NCBI GenBank assembly: GCA_002278855.1
Contig: NCGG01000002.1
Coordinates: 62,001-126,000 of the forward strand
Direction: 5' to 3'
Source: Sphingomonadales bacterium 28-55-16
GTDB taxonomy: Bacteria; Pseudomonadota; Alphaproteobacteria; Sphingomonadales; Sphingomonadaceae
DNA length: 64,000 nt
Below, in pieces: positions 7,652 through 15,390 of the stretch. Made by a program: the position numbers and the translations under genes. The notes under the pieces were generated by a model. The model was not told the origin of the DNA, did not search any database, and saw nothing but the letters and a program-made list of their open reading frames with translations. Every line of letters starts with the position of its first letter. Position 1 is the first letter of the stretch.

Positions 7652-10200
7652 GCGAAGCCGAAGTTCTGCACGGGCTGGCCGACTACCAGTTGGAGGCGGT
7701 GACCGCGCTGCAATCCACCATAGCGCGCGTTGCCGATCACATCAACAACCGGCCAGACCATCGCCGCGAAATCGCGCTGAAAAGCGGGGCCATGTTGCTG
7801 CAAGCGCCAACTGGCTCCGGCAAAACCCTGATCCTTGGCCGCTCCATCGAAGGCTTGATTGGCGCATTGCCAATGAAAACCGTGTGGTTTTGGTTTGCGC
7901 CTTATGCGGGGCTGGTCGTGCAGACCCGCGACGCGCTTTCGGATCAATGCCCCGGCGTTCGCTTGCGTGAATTGGCCGCCGACCGGGCAGTTAGCGGATT
8001 GCGAGATGGCGATGTGTTTGTGCAAACATGGGGGGCTGTCGCCGCCAACAACAAGGATGCTCGCAAAGTTCGGCGGGCGCGCGAGGACGGGCTTTCACTC
8101 GATGACATGCTCGTGCTGTTGCGCGAATCCGGCGTTGCCGTTGGCGTGGTGATTGACGAGGCGCATTTGAACTTTGGCGCGTCAGCAGGCGCGGCAGCGA
8201 AATTCTATCTGGAAGCTCTCCAGCCTGATTTTACGTTGTTGGCAACTGCCACCCCAAACGACGAAAAACTTGAAGCGTTTGAACGCGCCGCAGGCGTAGA
8301 GGTGGAAAGCCGCATTGTCGTGGCGCGCGACCGCGTTGTAGAAGCTGGGTTAAACAAGCGCGGCCTCATGCTAGGCTATTTGCGGATGAACCCCGGCGAC
8401 GAGGCATTCATCGACTTTGAGCAGGCCACGTTGACTGCCGCATGGACCCAGCACCGCCAAATCTGCGAACGGCTTTCGGACAAGGCCATTGGCCTCACTC
8501 CATTGATGCTGGTTCAGGTTGAGGATCAGGCGAGCGGCGGCGAAGATCCGGTAAAACGCGTTCGTGAGAAGTTGCTCGAAATTACTGGCATTCGCGATGA
8601 TATGATTGCGGTGCACACATCGGGTGAGCCGGACGCTGATTTTCACATGCTCGCCTATGACGATTCAAAGCAGTTACTGATTTTCAAGGTTGCTGTTGCA
8701 ACCGGCTTTGACGCGCCGCGCGCATGGACTCTGGTATCGGTGCGCCCCAATCGCGGGGCAGCGTTCGGGTTACAAATCGTCGGGCGGATCATGCGCGTTC
8801 ACCCGTTGTTGCGGAGCGGGCATGGCAGCGATGATTTGCTTGATCGCGGTTATGTGTTCCTTACCGACCCGGACATGCAAGCCGGATTGAGTGCGGCGGT
8901 TGATGAGTTAAAGGCCGTGCGGCAGAGCTTGACTGTGCTGTCTGATCAGCTCGACATTGTTGAATATGGGGCGTCGGCAGCGGCAAACTTGCTGTCAGAC
9001 GTGCACCGGGCATCAGCCTATGCCCCGCAGCCGCCCACCAATGCCGAAGAGCGGCAGGAGCGGTTAGCATTGTTGATCGACGAAGGCATTATCGGTGCAG
9101 ATGTTGCCGCGATGGACAGCGCCGCAATCGACCATGCCATTGTCGCCGGTGAAACAGCGCGGGTGGCGAGCCAAACGCCGCTTTTCGGTAACTTGCCCGA
9201 ACAGGACGCGCCCACGATTCCGCTTACGACAAAAGTCAGCAAATTGACGCCCTATCCGCTGCGTCTTGAACTTGGGGTGCCAGAGGCGCTTTGGCAGGAA
9301 CGCCCGCTCGGCTATGCGGAACTTAATGACCCCGCCTTCATCGACGAGATTGCCGCCGAGTTTTGCAATCGCTCGTCACTGCTTGCCCAGATTCACCAGA
9401 CGCGGCGCGCGGCATCAATGAGTTTACGTGACTTGTTTCTGGCCGACGAGGAGCGCGAAATTTCTCTCAGTCTGCGCGTGTCCAACGCCCGCATTGCCGA
9501 GAAAGCGCAGCAAGCATTCCAATTGAATGACTCTGTTGATCCCCGGCTGTTGGAGCGTGCGCTGATCGAGGCATTGCGCGTGCGAGCTTTCGAGCAAGGC
9601 ATCGAGTTCAGCGATCAGGATTTACGCCGCACCATTCAGATGGCGGCGATGCGCGAACCCGACGCGCTCTTGCTGGCGTTAAAGCAAGCACAGGGTAAGC
9701 GGGTGCATGTGGACGCCAATGAGCCAATTCCGAACCCATTGTTTGACATTGATGGCGCAGACCCGGCGGCAAAAGCGGCGCACGGCATTTTCCCCGGCGG
9801 TATGAACAAGCCCGAACGCGCCTTCGCCGAATTTCTCGACACAGATCAATCCGGCGCGGTATCGTGGTGGCTGCGCAATCCCGAAAACGTGACATGGGCG
9901 ACGCGGATGATGTTGCCCACCGGTCAACGCTTCTTTCCGGACTTTGCCGTTGGCATCAAAGGCCGGTCAACGCGCGATAGTGTTGCATTGGTCGAGATTA
10001 AGGACGACGGCGTTGATGGCCGTTTGCACAGCGACAAGAACATCCTGAAAATCCAGTTGCAGCATCGCGAATATCGTAATGTGTTCTGGACCTATTCCGG
10101 CGAGCAGGGTTTTGAACGGTTAACCTATAACGAGAGCCTAAATCGAATTGGCCCCATCGAGCCGTTTATGATTTCAAAGATGGTTTTGCTTAGCGCGTAA
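7648..10200 (+). CDS. res: Type III restriction enzyme subunit (Res), SF2 helicase-nuclease
   Basis: An 850-residue cytoplasmic restriction subunit. The helicase part shows Walker A (APTGSGKT, about 53-60), DEAH (169-172, VVIDEAHLNFG) and motif VI (QIVGRIMR, about 379-386). The C-terminal PD-(D/E)xK nuclease is intact: Pro764-Asp765, then Glu783-x-Lys785 in VEIKDD. With Mod it would slide along DNA by ATP hydrolysis and cut when two unmethylated sites meet. The GTG start overlaps the mod stop by 4 bases, which ensures that methylase is made first or together. It is slightly shorter than classical EcoP1I/EcoP15I Res (about 970). No motif is missing, so the system looks functional. Confidence 0.92.
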   Translation: MSEAEVLHGLADYQLEAVTALQSTIARVADHINNRPDHRREIALKSGAMLLQAPTGSGKTLILGRSIEGLIGALPMKTVWFWFAPYAGLVVQTRDALSDQCPGVRLRELAADRAVSGLRDGDVFVQTWGAVAANNKDARKVRRAREDGLSLDDMLVLLRESGVAVGVVIDEAHLNFGASAGAAAKFYLEALQPDFTLLATATPNDEKLEAFERAAGVEVESRIVVARDRVVEAGLNKRGLMLGYLRMNPGDEAFIDFEQATLTAAWTQHRQICERLSDKAIGLTPLMLVQVEDQASGGEDPVKRVREKLLEITGIRDDMIAVHTSGEPDADFHMLAYDDSKQLLIFKVAVATGFDAPRAWTLVSVRPNRGAAFGLQIVGRIMRVHPLLRSGHGSDDLLDRGYVFLTDPDMQAGLSAAVDELKAVRQSLTVLSDQLDIVEYGASAAANLLSDVHRASAYAPQPPTNAEERQERLALLIDEGIIGADVAAMDSAAIDHAIVAGETARVASQTPLFGNLPEQDAPTIPLTTKVSKLTPYPLRLELGVPEALWQERPLGYAELNDPAFIDEIAAEFCNRSSLLAQIHQTRRAASMSLRDLFLADEEREISLSLRVSNARIAEKAQQAFQLNDSVDPRLLERALIEALRVRAFEQGIEFSDQDLRRTIQMAAMREPDALLLALKQAQGKRVHVDANEPIPNPLFDIDGADPAAKAAHGIFPGGMNKPERAFAEFLDTDQSGAVSWWLRNPENVTWATRMMLPTGQRFFPDFAVGIKGRSTRDSVALVEIKDDGVDGRLHSDKNILKIQLQHREYRNVFWTYSGEQGFERLTYNESLNRIGPIEPFMISKMVLLSA

Positions 10201-10218
10201 CGTTTGGAAATTGATAAA

Positions 10219-10716
10219 ATGGAAATGAACTCTAGGATTTTAATTCTTACGCTGTTTGCCGCGTTCAGTTCGGCTGCGGGCTTCGCTGCTGAATACCTTA
10301 TGGTAATTACGAGCGAGGTTTATCAAGCACCAGGGACGCCAAGAGCCCTTGCAACACGTGCAAATACTTGCATCGCGCAAAAATTGATAAAAGGGAGTAG
10401 CGACGACCCGCTCATTATTAGCACAGACCTCGAAAACGGGGTTATCGTTGCACGTAACTCGATTGAATACGGATCGCTTCCACGTTGGAAAATTCGAAGC
10501 CGGTTTACTTTCGAAGCTCGCGAGGGACGCTTTCGTGTAGAACAAACGAACTTAGAACGTTTCAATACCAGTGTACTCACTGGAGTAGAATCCTGGGGGC
10601 CAATTGGAAAATGGACAGGGTCACGCTGGCGAGAAGTCACAATCAAATTTGAAGAATCGGCCAGCACGGTTGCAAATTGCGTCATCAGCGGTTCAGGGCA
10701 GCAGAAAGATTGGTAG
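10219..10716 (+). CDS. Small exported protein of unknown function at the end of the restriction island
   Basis: A 165-residue protein whose first 25 residues look like a signal peptide (short polar start, hydrophobic ILILTLFAAF, small residues before AAEY). The mature part is rich in strands and in charged or aromatic alternation (SRFTFEAREGRFRVEQ), resembling small periplasmic beta-rich proteins such as the DUF4468 TBP-like group, but I cannot confirm this. The start at ATG 10219 lies 18 bases after the res stop, so it may share its transcript; ATG 10225 is an alternative. A transported cargo gene is as likely as a defence role. Two cysteines (in NTCIAQ and NCVIS) could form a disulphide. 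Confidence 0.6.
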   Translation: MEMNSRILILTLFAAFSSAAGFAAEYLMVITSEVYQAPGTPRALATRANTCIAQKLIKGSSDDPLIISTDLENGVIVARNSIEYGSLPRWKIRSRFTFEAREGRFRVEQTNLERFNTSVLTGVESWGPIGKWTGSRWREVTIKFEESASTVANCVISGSGQQKDW

Positions 10717-11159
10717 CTGCTTCGCAGTTCACTGCCAGTTACAATGGTCTTATGGGTTACTTAAAACATATTACCACTGCGATAGATCTGTTACCAACCC
10801 GGACGCGCCACAATGCTCTGCTACTTTGGCCAGCCGTCAATTTTGATGTCTGACCATTCTCCACTGTAAAAGCCGCGCCGATGTTTTTGCGCCATTGGAG
10901 ACCCGAGCCATCGCCCCCGCTTTCAGCGCAAATCGGATATTCGGGGGGAGGAGAGTGATGCATTATTATCAGCTGAGGTTAGATGGCTCCTGCCGCTAAC
11001 AAAGCCGCCATTCGCTTCCCGGTTCTCGTTATTCAAAAGTCGCCGTACATTCAGAGAGGGCAGAGAGCTGAAAGGTCACCACTGGTAGCCGCTGCTCACG
11101 AGCCGCCAGACCAACGTAAGGGCTGACGGCTCATTTCTGCAGAATTCTGAACCAAGCGG
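10717..11159. other. 443-base stretch without a recognisable gene
   Basis: No open frame here has credible composition, ribosome site or family similarity on either strand. There is no clear repeat, tRNA or terminator. It lies between the defence island and a leftward glyoxalase-fold gene and is probably decayed mobile DNA. Confidence 0.5.
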
Positions 11160-11558
11160 CTATTTAGGAAAGTGGATCCCGCACAGCTTGTTGCCATCGG
11201 GGTCACGAACATAGGCTAATTCTACCACGCCCAACGATTGGGTGTTGCGCGGCCCCGGCGCTATCTCAATCGAGGTGCCGCCGTTGGCGACCGCTACGTC
11301 GTGGAACTGTTTCACTTGCTCAGGCGAGTTGCACGAGAACGCAATTGTTGCTCCATTTGCTACTGTTGCCGACTCATCATTGATGGGCTGAGTAACGATG
11401 AAATTGGTGCCATTCTCGCCTTGATAAAAAAGGCGGGTATGGCCGCTGTCAGCTATGTTAAGCGATGCCTTGTTTATCCCGAGGACGCTGAGCACCGTGT
11501 CGTAAAAGTGCCTGGATCGCTCAATATCGTTAGACCCGACCATGGTGTGAAAAAGCAC
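11160..11558 (-). CDS. VOC-family (glyoxalase/bleomycin-resistance fold) protein
   Basis: A 132-residue single VOC domain: paired beta-alpha-beta-beta-beta halves, starting FHTMVGSNDIERSRHFYD and ending VRDPDGNKLCGIHF. Metal-ligand positions typical of the fold are present (His near the start, a Glu in the VVELAYVRDPDGN strand). Such proteins are lyases, dioxygenases or drug-binding proteins; the substrate is unknown. GTG at 11556-11558 is chosen as start because AAGGAG sits about 8 bases upstream; no in-frame ATG is as well placed. It is a lone gene without operon partners, in a region of mobile-element scars. Confidence 0.78.
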   Translation of the reverse strand: MLFHTMVGSNDIERSRHFYDTVLSVLGINKASLNIADSGHTRLFYQGENGTNFIVTQPINDESATVANGATIAFSCNSPEQVKQFHDVAVANGGTSIEIAPGPRNTQSLGVVELAYVRDPDGNKLCGIHFPK

Positions 11559-11777
11559 GCATTTATCTCCTTTTAAACTTAGTAACGACGTTATCATCTA
11601 ACGGCACGCAGCCAATATCTGGAACTGGCCAGTACGCTAGTCTGGCTCGTCAGTCGAAACATTTCCGAATTGAGTATTTTGGTCGCAGTGAGCCGCCTAG
11701 CTTCGGCGAAACAACGCCAAACGCTAACATTGCTGTTGTTCGGCAACGAAATTGCGATCGTTGAAAGCTGCCATCCG

Positions 11778-12023
11778 TTAAGTCGCACCGAAAGCGGCTC
11801 CCCGCTGCCGCGAGGAGCTCCACATTCCAATTTCTGTTCGTTCCGTAAGGGCAGTTGCGTCGTCGACATCGACGCCCAGATACCGGACGGTATTCTCGAT
11901 GTTCGAATGGCCCAGCAAGATCTGAATAGCGCGCAGATTGCCCGTCGCCTTATAGGTTGGCGCAAGAGCCAGAGACGGGTCCGATGCCATTCGTGCATCG
12001 AAACGATAACCCCCGCTTTCCAT
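11778..12023 (-). pseudogene. Tyrosine-recombinase (integrase) C-terminal relic
   Basis: On the minus strand, 11829-11954 encode the end of a phage-type integrase: YKATGNLRAIQILLGHSN with the HxxR-like LLGH box, then NTVRYLGVDVDDA carrying the nucleophilic Tyr (codon 11880-11882). Upstream of this the similarity stops abruptly, with no core-binding or N-terminal domain, and the short tail after TERTEI is not family-like. It is therefore a truncated remnant rather than a working enzyme. It lies just upstream of and antisense to the start of the carboxylesterase, whose arrival or a deletion may have removed the rest. Confidence 0.7.
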
Positions 12024-12044
12024 TTTTGCTTGTACAATTGCGCC

Positions 12045-13709
12045 ATGTACAAATGTCTGATCATGGTTTGCTTCCTCTTGGGTTTTGAATTGGGGCTATA
12101 CCGGGCCAACGCCCAACCCGTTGTCACTGAAAGCGGGCAAATAGAGAGCTCGCAAACCGCCGCGATTCAGTCCTACAAGGGCATCCCCTATGCAGCTCCG
12201 CCAGTCGGCCCGCTTCGCTGGCGCCCGCCGCAGCCGGCAGCGCAATGGCGCGGTGTACGCAAAGCTACCTCCTATTCGCCCGCCTGCCCGCAATTGGGCA
12301 GCTACCCTGCCGATGCCCCGCAGGAGCCAACCAGCGAAGATTGCCTGACGCTCAACATCTGGGCACCAGCGGCCAAGAAAATCGGCAAGCTACCGGTAAT
12401 GGTATGGATCCATGGCGGCGGCCTGATGAACGGATCGGGTTCGGTGCCCCAATATGCCGGCGACCGCTTGGCCGCTCGGGGCGTGGTTGTTGTCACGATA
12501 AACTATCGCCTGGGTGCGCTCGGATTTCTAGCTCACCCGGGATTGAACAAAGAATCGCGGCATGGCGGTTCGGGCAATTACGGTTTGCTCGATCAGATTG
12601 CAGCTTTGAAGTGGGTCAACCGGAATGTCGCTGCATTTGGCGGCGATCCGGACCGGGTCACCATATTCGGCCAGTCATCGGGCAGCTTCTCGGCCAGCAT
12701 GCTGGTTGCGTCGCCGCTGGCCAAGGGCCTGTTCCAACGGGTAATCGGGCAAAGCGGTGCCGTTTTTGAACCCGTTGAACTTGACCCCTATTTCACCCGG
12801 GAAGGCGCAGCAGAGGCGGGCGCGCATTTTGCGAAAAAGGCTGGTGCAAGGACCCTGGCCGATTTGCGCCGCATGCCGGTCGAATCACTGCTGAAAACCC
12901 GCTTTCATCCGCAATTCAACATTGACGGCCATGTTCTCCCGAAATCGCCGCATGACGCCTATGTTTCTGGCACGCATAATGAAGTCGATTTGCTTATCGG
13001 CACAAATGCTGACGAAGGAAGATATTTCTTCAATACCGCTACAGTGACTACCCAGAATTTTGGCGCCGTTTTGGGCCGTACCTATCCAAGTCTCCTGCTA
13101 TGGGCGGTTGGCGCCACTCCGGGAAAAACCAACGCGGACGCGCGTCAGGCCGCAGTTGCGTTTGATACCGACATGCGGTTTCGCTGGAGCATGTGGGCAT
13201 GGGCGAGGCATGCTTTGACCAGCGGCAATAGTCGAACATATTTCTACCGTTTCGCGCGTCAGCCCGCTTATCGGAAGGGCCATCCCTATTTTGGCCTGCG
13301 GGCAACGCACGGTGTGGAATTGCCCTATGTTTTTGGCAACCTGGACGCGAGTGCGGCCAACTGGTCGTCGGGAGACCAAGAGCTTGCCTCGACCATCCAG
13401 CAATATTGGACAAATTTCGCGAAAACCGGCGACCCTAACGGCGCGGGGCTGTCCCGCTGGCCAATGTTCGATTCCGAACAAGGGAAGGTCATGAATCTGG
13501 ATCAACCAGCGCGCATCACGCCTCTTGCCGACTATGCCAGACTCAAACGCATCGGCCGCGTCTACGCCGCCGCCAAGTTCGTGAACAGGAACCTCTATGC
13601 CATGCTCGCTACAGCCTTCATCCTGCTTATTCTCCTGCTGACGATTCTGGTCCGGTTTCTTGTAAGGCTGAAGCGCCGTTCTTCGGCCAGCAAAGTTTCG
13701 GCCCGTTGA
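12045..13709 (+). CDS. Type-B carboxylesterase with signal peptide and C-terminal membrane anchor
   Basis: A 554-residue alpha/beta hydrolase of the cholinesterase/carboxylesterase family, hydrolysing carboxylic esters (substrate unknown). A short signal peptide (MYKCLIMVCFLLGFEL) is followed by the family opening YKGIPYAAPPVGPLRWRPP, the oxyanion-hole HGGG (WIHGGGLMNG), the nucleophile elbow GQSSG (Ser211), the acid in TNADEGRYF and the His in ATHGVELPYVFG. The elbow is GQSSG rather than the usual GESAG. Unusually, the C-terminus has a strong membrane helix (about 523-542) followed by RLKRRSS, which would anchor the enzyme to the inner membrane with its catalytic part in the periplasm. The start at 12045 is set by the signal peptide. 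Confidence 0.88.
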   Translation: MYKCLIMVCFLLGFELGLYRANAQPVVTESGQIESSQTAAIQSYKGIPYAAPPVGPLRWRPPQPAAQWRGVRKATSYSPACPQLGSYPADAPQEPTSEDCLTLNIWAPAAKKIGKLPVMVWIHGGGLMNGSGSVPQYAGDRLAARGVVVVTINYRLGALGFLAHPGLNKESRHGGSGNYGLLDQIAALKWVNRNVAAFGGDPDRVTIFGQSSGSFSASMLVASPLAKGLFQRVIGQSGAVFEPVELDPYFTREGAAEAGAHFAKKAGARTLADLRRMPVESLLKTRFHPQFNIDGHVLPKSPHDAYVSGTHNEVDLLIGTNADEGRYFFNTATVTTQNFGAVLGRTYPSLLLWAVGATPGKTNADARQAAVAFDTDMRFRWSMWAWARHALTSGNSRTYFYRFARQPAYRKGHPYFGLRATHGVELPYVFGNLDASAANWSSGDQELASTIQQYWTNFAKTGDPNGAGLSRWPMFDSEQGKVMNLDQPARITPLADYARLKRIGRVYAAAKFVNRNLYAMLATAFILLILLLTILVRFLVRLKRRSSASKVSAR

Positions 13710-13779
13710 TCTCAATGCGCTTTATTGCCGCGCACGACAGCGACGGCTATCAAACCATCATGTCGAGGAACCAAATCAG

Positions 13780-13989
13780 TTGAAACTTGCAATTGCCAGG
13801 CGGCGTCGATTCCCTTTGCGGTTGATGACGGCCTTGCCAAAGCCCATGCGCTTGCTCGCGAAGCAATCGCAGCGGGTGCCGAGATCGTTGTTTTTGGCGA
13901 AACCTTCATCGGTGGCTACCCGATCTGGCTCGACGAAGCCCCCGAAGCGGCGCTTTACCGCCATCGCTTCCCCAATAGCTGCCTGTCGG
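13780..13989 (+). pseudogene. Frameshifted, truncated nitrilase relic
   Basis: ATG at 13780 opens MKLAIA, the usual nitrilase start, but the expected continuation (QAASIPFAVDDGLAKA, then IVVFGETFIGGYPIWL with the catalytic Glu) is in another frame. One base appears lost near 13796. Similarity ends around 13989 after LYRHRF, so the Lys and Cys of the catalytic triad and the remaining 200-plus residues are absent. It is the 5' stump of a carbon-nitrogen hydrolase gene, non-functional. Confidence 0.7.
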
Positions 13990-14028
13990 CAACGTCCAAT
14001 GTAGCAGACATTGTGGAGAAGTGGAAAA

Positions 14029-14220
14029 TCAGCCCGTTCTGTCAATACGTGCGAGTAGATCGCCAATTTCCGCGTGGGCATCCGACAGACTTTGTAATCG
14101 CGCCCGCGGGTTTAAGCCATCTCCATCTCTCCACATGAGGGCTACAAGGCTAGCGTCTTCCATGATGCAGCCGATCTCGGTGAACAGTTTGCGAACTTCG
14201 TCATTTGCAGATTTTGCCAT
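14029..14220 (-). CDS. Small helical protein of unknown function
   Basis: A 63-residue, mostly helical, acidic protein (KLFTEIGCIMEDAS, then RLQSLSDAHAEIGDLLARI). It resembles short conserved hypothetical proteins of sphingomonads with a GxIMEDAS helix, but no function is known to me. ATG at 14218-14220 is preferred because the longer frame, opening at 14331, would overlap the start of the divergent DUF5818 gene and leave it no promoter. It is divergent from DUF5818 with about 100 bases between them. Confidence 0.5.
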   Translation of the reverse strand: MAKSANDEVRKLFTEIGCIMEDASLVALMWRDGDGLNPRARLQSLSDAHAEIGDLLARIDRTG

Positions 14221-14320
14221 GCGGTGACGAATGCTCGACTTGTCGTCAAAGTCGATATGCAGCTTTTGCGATGCTACTTCCGAGTGGATTAACATCGGTT
14301 TCACCGTTAGGCGCGAAGAT

Positions 14321-14536
14321 ATGTCAGTCATCGGAAGCAGAATCGAAGAAACAGGTACGTTGATTGCCGATGGCGGCGGCTTTGCGTTGCGCCGTGATCT
14401 CGGCGGCCGGTGGAAACTCGATCTGCACCGCGTACCTGTCGATCATGTCGAAAAACGCGTGCGCATTTCCGGGATCATGGTTGCCGCAGGCCTCGTTGAC
14501 GTCGAGGCACTCGGTCCAGATATCCCGACGCCCTAA
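14321..14536 (+). CDS. DUF5818 domain protein
   Basis: A 71-residue protein beginning MSVIGSRIEETGTLIADGG, then GGRWKLDLHRVPVDHVEKRV and RISGIMVAAGLVDVEALGP. This pattern is the small beta-rich DUF5818 domain, which I associate with sphingomonads and with accessory modules. Function is unknown; the fold resembles a small OB-like barrel (inference). The start is the ATG at 14321 because the extension upstream is not family-like. It sits 70 bases before the structured leader of the DUF3489 gene. Confidence 0.65.
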   Translation: MSVIGSRIEETGTLIADGGGFALRRDLGGRWKLDLHRVPVDHVEKRVRISGIMVAAGLVDVEALGPDIPTP

Positions 14537-14602
14537 TATTTTGCGTTAATCCCAACAATCCACTCGACTTCGTTGGACGTTCGAGCATTGGTCTGCGTGT
14601 GA

Positions 14603-14697
14603 CGCACGGCTTTATGGCCGTGCGAACAAGCCTCGCATTCGCGGGGCTGTGGGTGGTGGGAGCAGCATGTTGCTGCTCCATCTAAGGAGAACCACCC
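14603..14697 (+). promoter_or_regulatory. Structured leader: three tandem hairpins and a long-range stem before DUF3489
   Basis: Hairpin 1: CGCACGGC/GCCGTGCG (14603-14610 and 14617-14624, 6-base loop, perfect 8 bp). Hairpin 2: AGCCTCGC/GCGGGGCT (14629-14636 and 14641-14648, 4-base loop, one G-U). Hairpin 3: GGAGCAGCA/TGCTGCTCC (14659-14667 and 14671-14679, 3-base loop, perfect 9 bp). In addition GGGTGGT (14651-14657) pairs perfectly with ACCACCC (14691-14697), closing a loop that contains hairpin 3 and the AAGGAGA ribosome site (14684-14690) and ends directly at the ATG. This density of stems in 95 bases points to a structured 5' UTR that controls translation, or a small RNA gene. Confidence 0.6.
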
Positions 14698-14952
14698 ATG
14701 ACAAAAACGTCAGCCGCTAAACCACCTGCGCAATCGGCAACGCCGGAGCCAAAAACCAAGAATCAGAAGGTTATCGACCTGCTCTCCCGCGAGGGCGGCG
14801 CCACGCTCGAAGAACTGTCGACGCTCGCCTGCTGGCAGCCCCATTCAACCCGATCATTCATGACCGGCCTGAAGAAGAAGGAGCATGTCATTGAAAGCGA
14901 TAAGATCGATGGCGTCCGCCGCTATCGAATTGTATCCAGCGGAAGCGCATGA
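14698..14952 (+). CDS. DUF3489 domain protein
   Basis: An 84-residue basic protein with an N-terminal Ala/Pro/Lys-rich tail (1-25) and a small winged-helix-like domain: KVIDLLSREGGATLEELSTL, then WQPHSTRSFMTGLKKK and a final RRYRIV strand. This is the DUF3489 pattern. The fold suggests DNA binding, but the function is not established. The start follows AAGGAGA with 7 bases of spacing. Its stop overlaps the DUF2924 start (ATGA), and a serine recombinase follows, a three-gene order that recurs in alphaproteobacterial genomes. The leader is strongly structured. Confidence 0.85.
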   Translation: MTKTSAAKPPAQSATPEPKTKNQKVIDLLSREGGATLEELSTLACWQPHSTRSFMTGLKKKEHVIESDKIDGVRRYRIVSSGSA

Positions 14953-15389
14953 TGGCGCGAGCTGATAAACTTGAGGCTGAACTGAAATCAATAGAAACGT
15001 GGTCGCCAGTGCAACTAAGACAATCCTGGTCGGTGCTGTCGGGTGGCAATTTACCGCATGCTTCACCGAGCCTGTTGCGGCAGCTGATAGCTCACCAATT
15101 GCAGGAAAAGGCACTCGGTAAACTGCCTACCTATATCGAGCGTGAACTCGATAAATTTGGTGCAAACAGCGATGCAGCCCCGCCGACCTTGCCCCGACGC
15201 GGTCCAATCCTGCCCGGAACTAGGTTCGTTCGCGAATGGAACGGAAGTACTATCGCTGTTACGGCGACCGAAGGCGGGTTCGAATGGGACAGCGATACAT
15301 ACCGTTCGCTGTCGGAGATCGCCCGCAAGGTCACAGGCGCGCATTGGTCGGGTCCAAGGTTCTTCGGTTTGACAGCAAAGGTGGCCTGA
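14949..15389 (+). CDS. DUF2924 domain protein
   Basis: A 146-residue protein of the DUF2924 family. An N-terminal helical part (LEAELKSIETWSPVQLRQSW, then LPHASPSLLRQLIAHQLQEKA) is followed by a linker and the typical C-terminal RFVREWNGSTIAV ... FEWDSDTYRSLSEIARKVTG. The C-terminal region is also seen in proteins that accompany recombinases and may bind DNA. It is fused translationally to DUF3489 by an ATGA overlap, and the recombinase starts 2 bases after its stop. The three probably act as one unit, DUF2924/DUF3489 being candidate accessory or directionality factors (inference). Confidence 0.88.
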   Translation: MMARADKLEAELKSIETWSPVQLRQSWSVLSGGNLPHASPSLLRQLIAHQLQEKALGKLPTYIERELDKFGANSDAAPPTLPRRGPILPGTRFVREWNGSTIAVTATEGGFEWDSDTYRSLSEIARKVTGAHWSGPRFFGLTAKVA

Positions 15390-15390
15390 C

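Noticed and set aside
10757..10963. Possible 68-residue minus-strand gene
   Set aside because: No start context, no recognisable features, atypical composition; region treated as gene-free.
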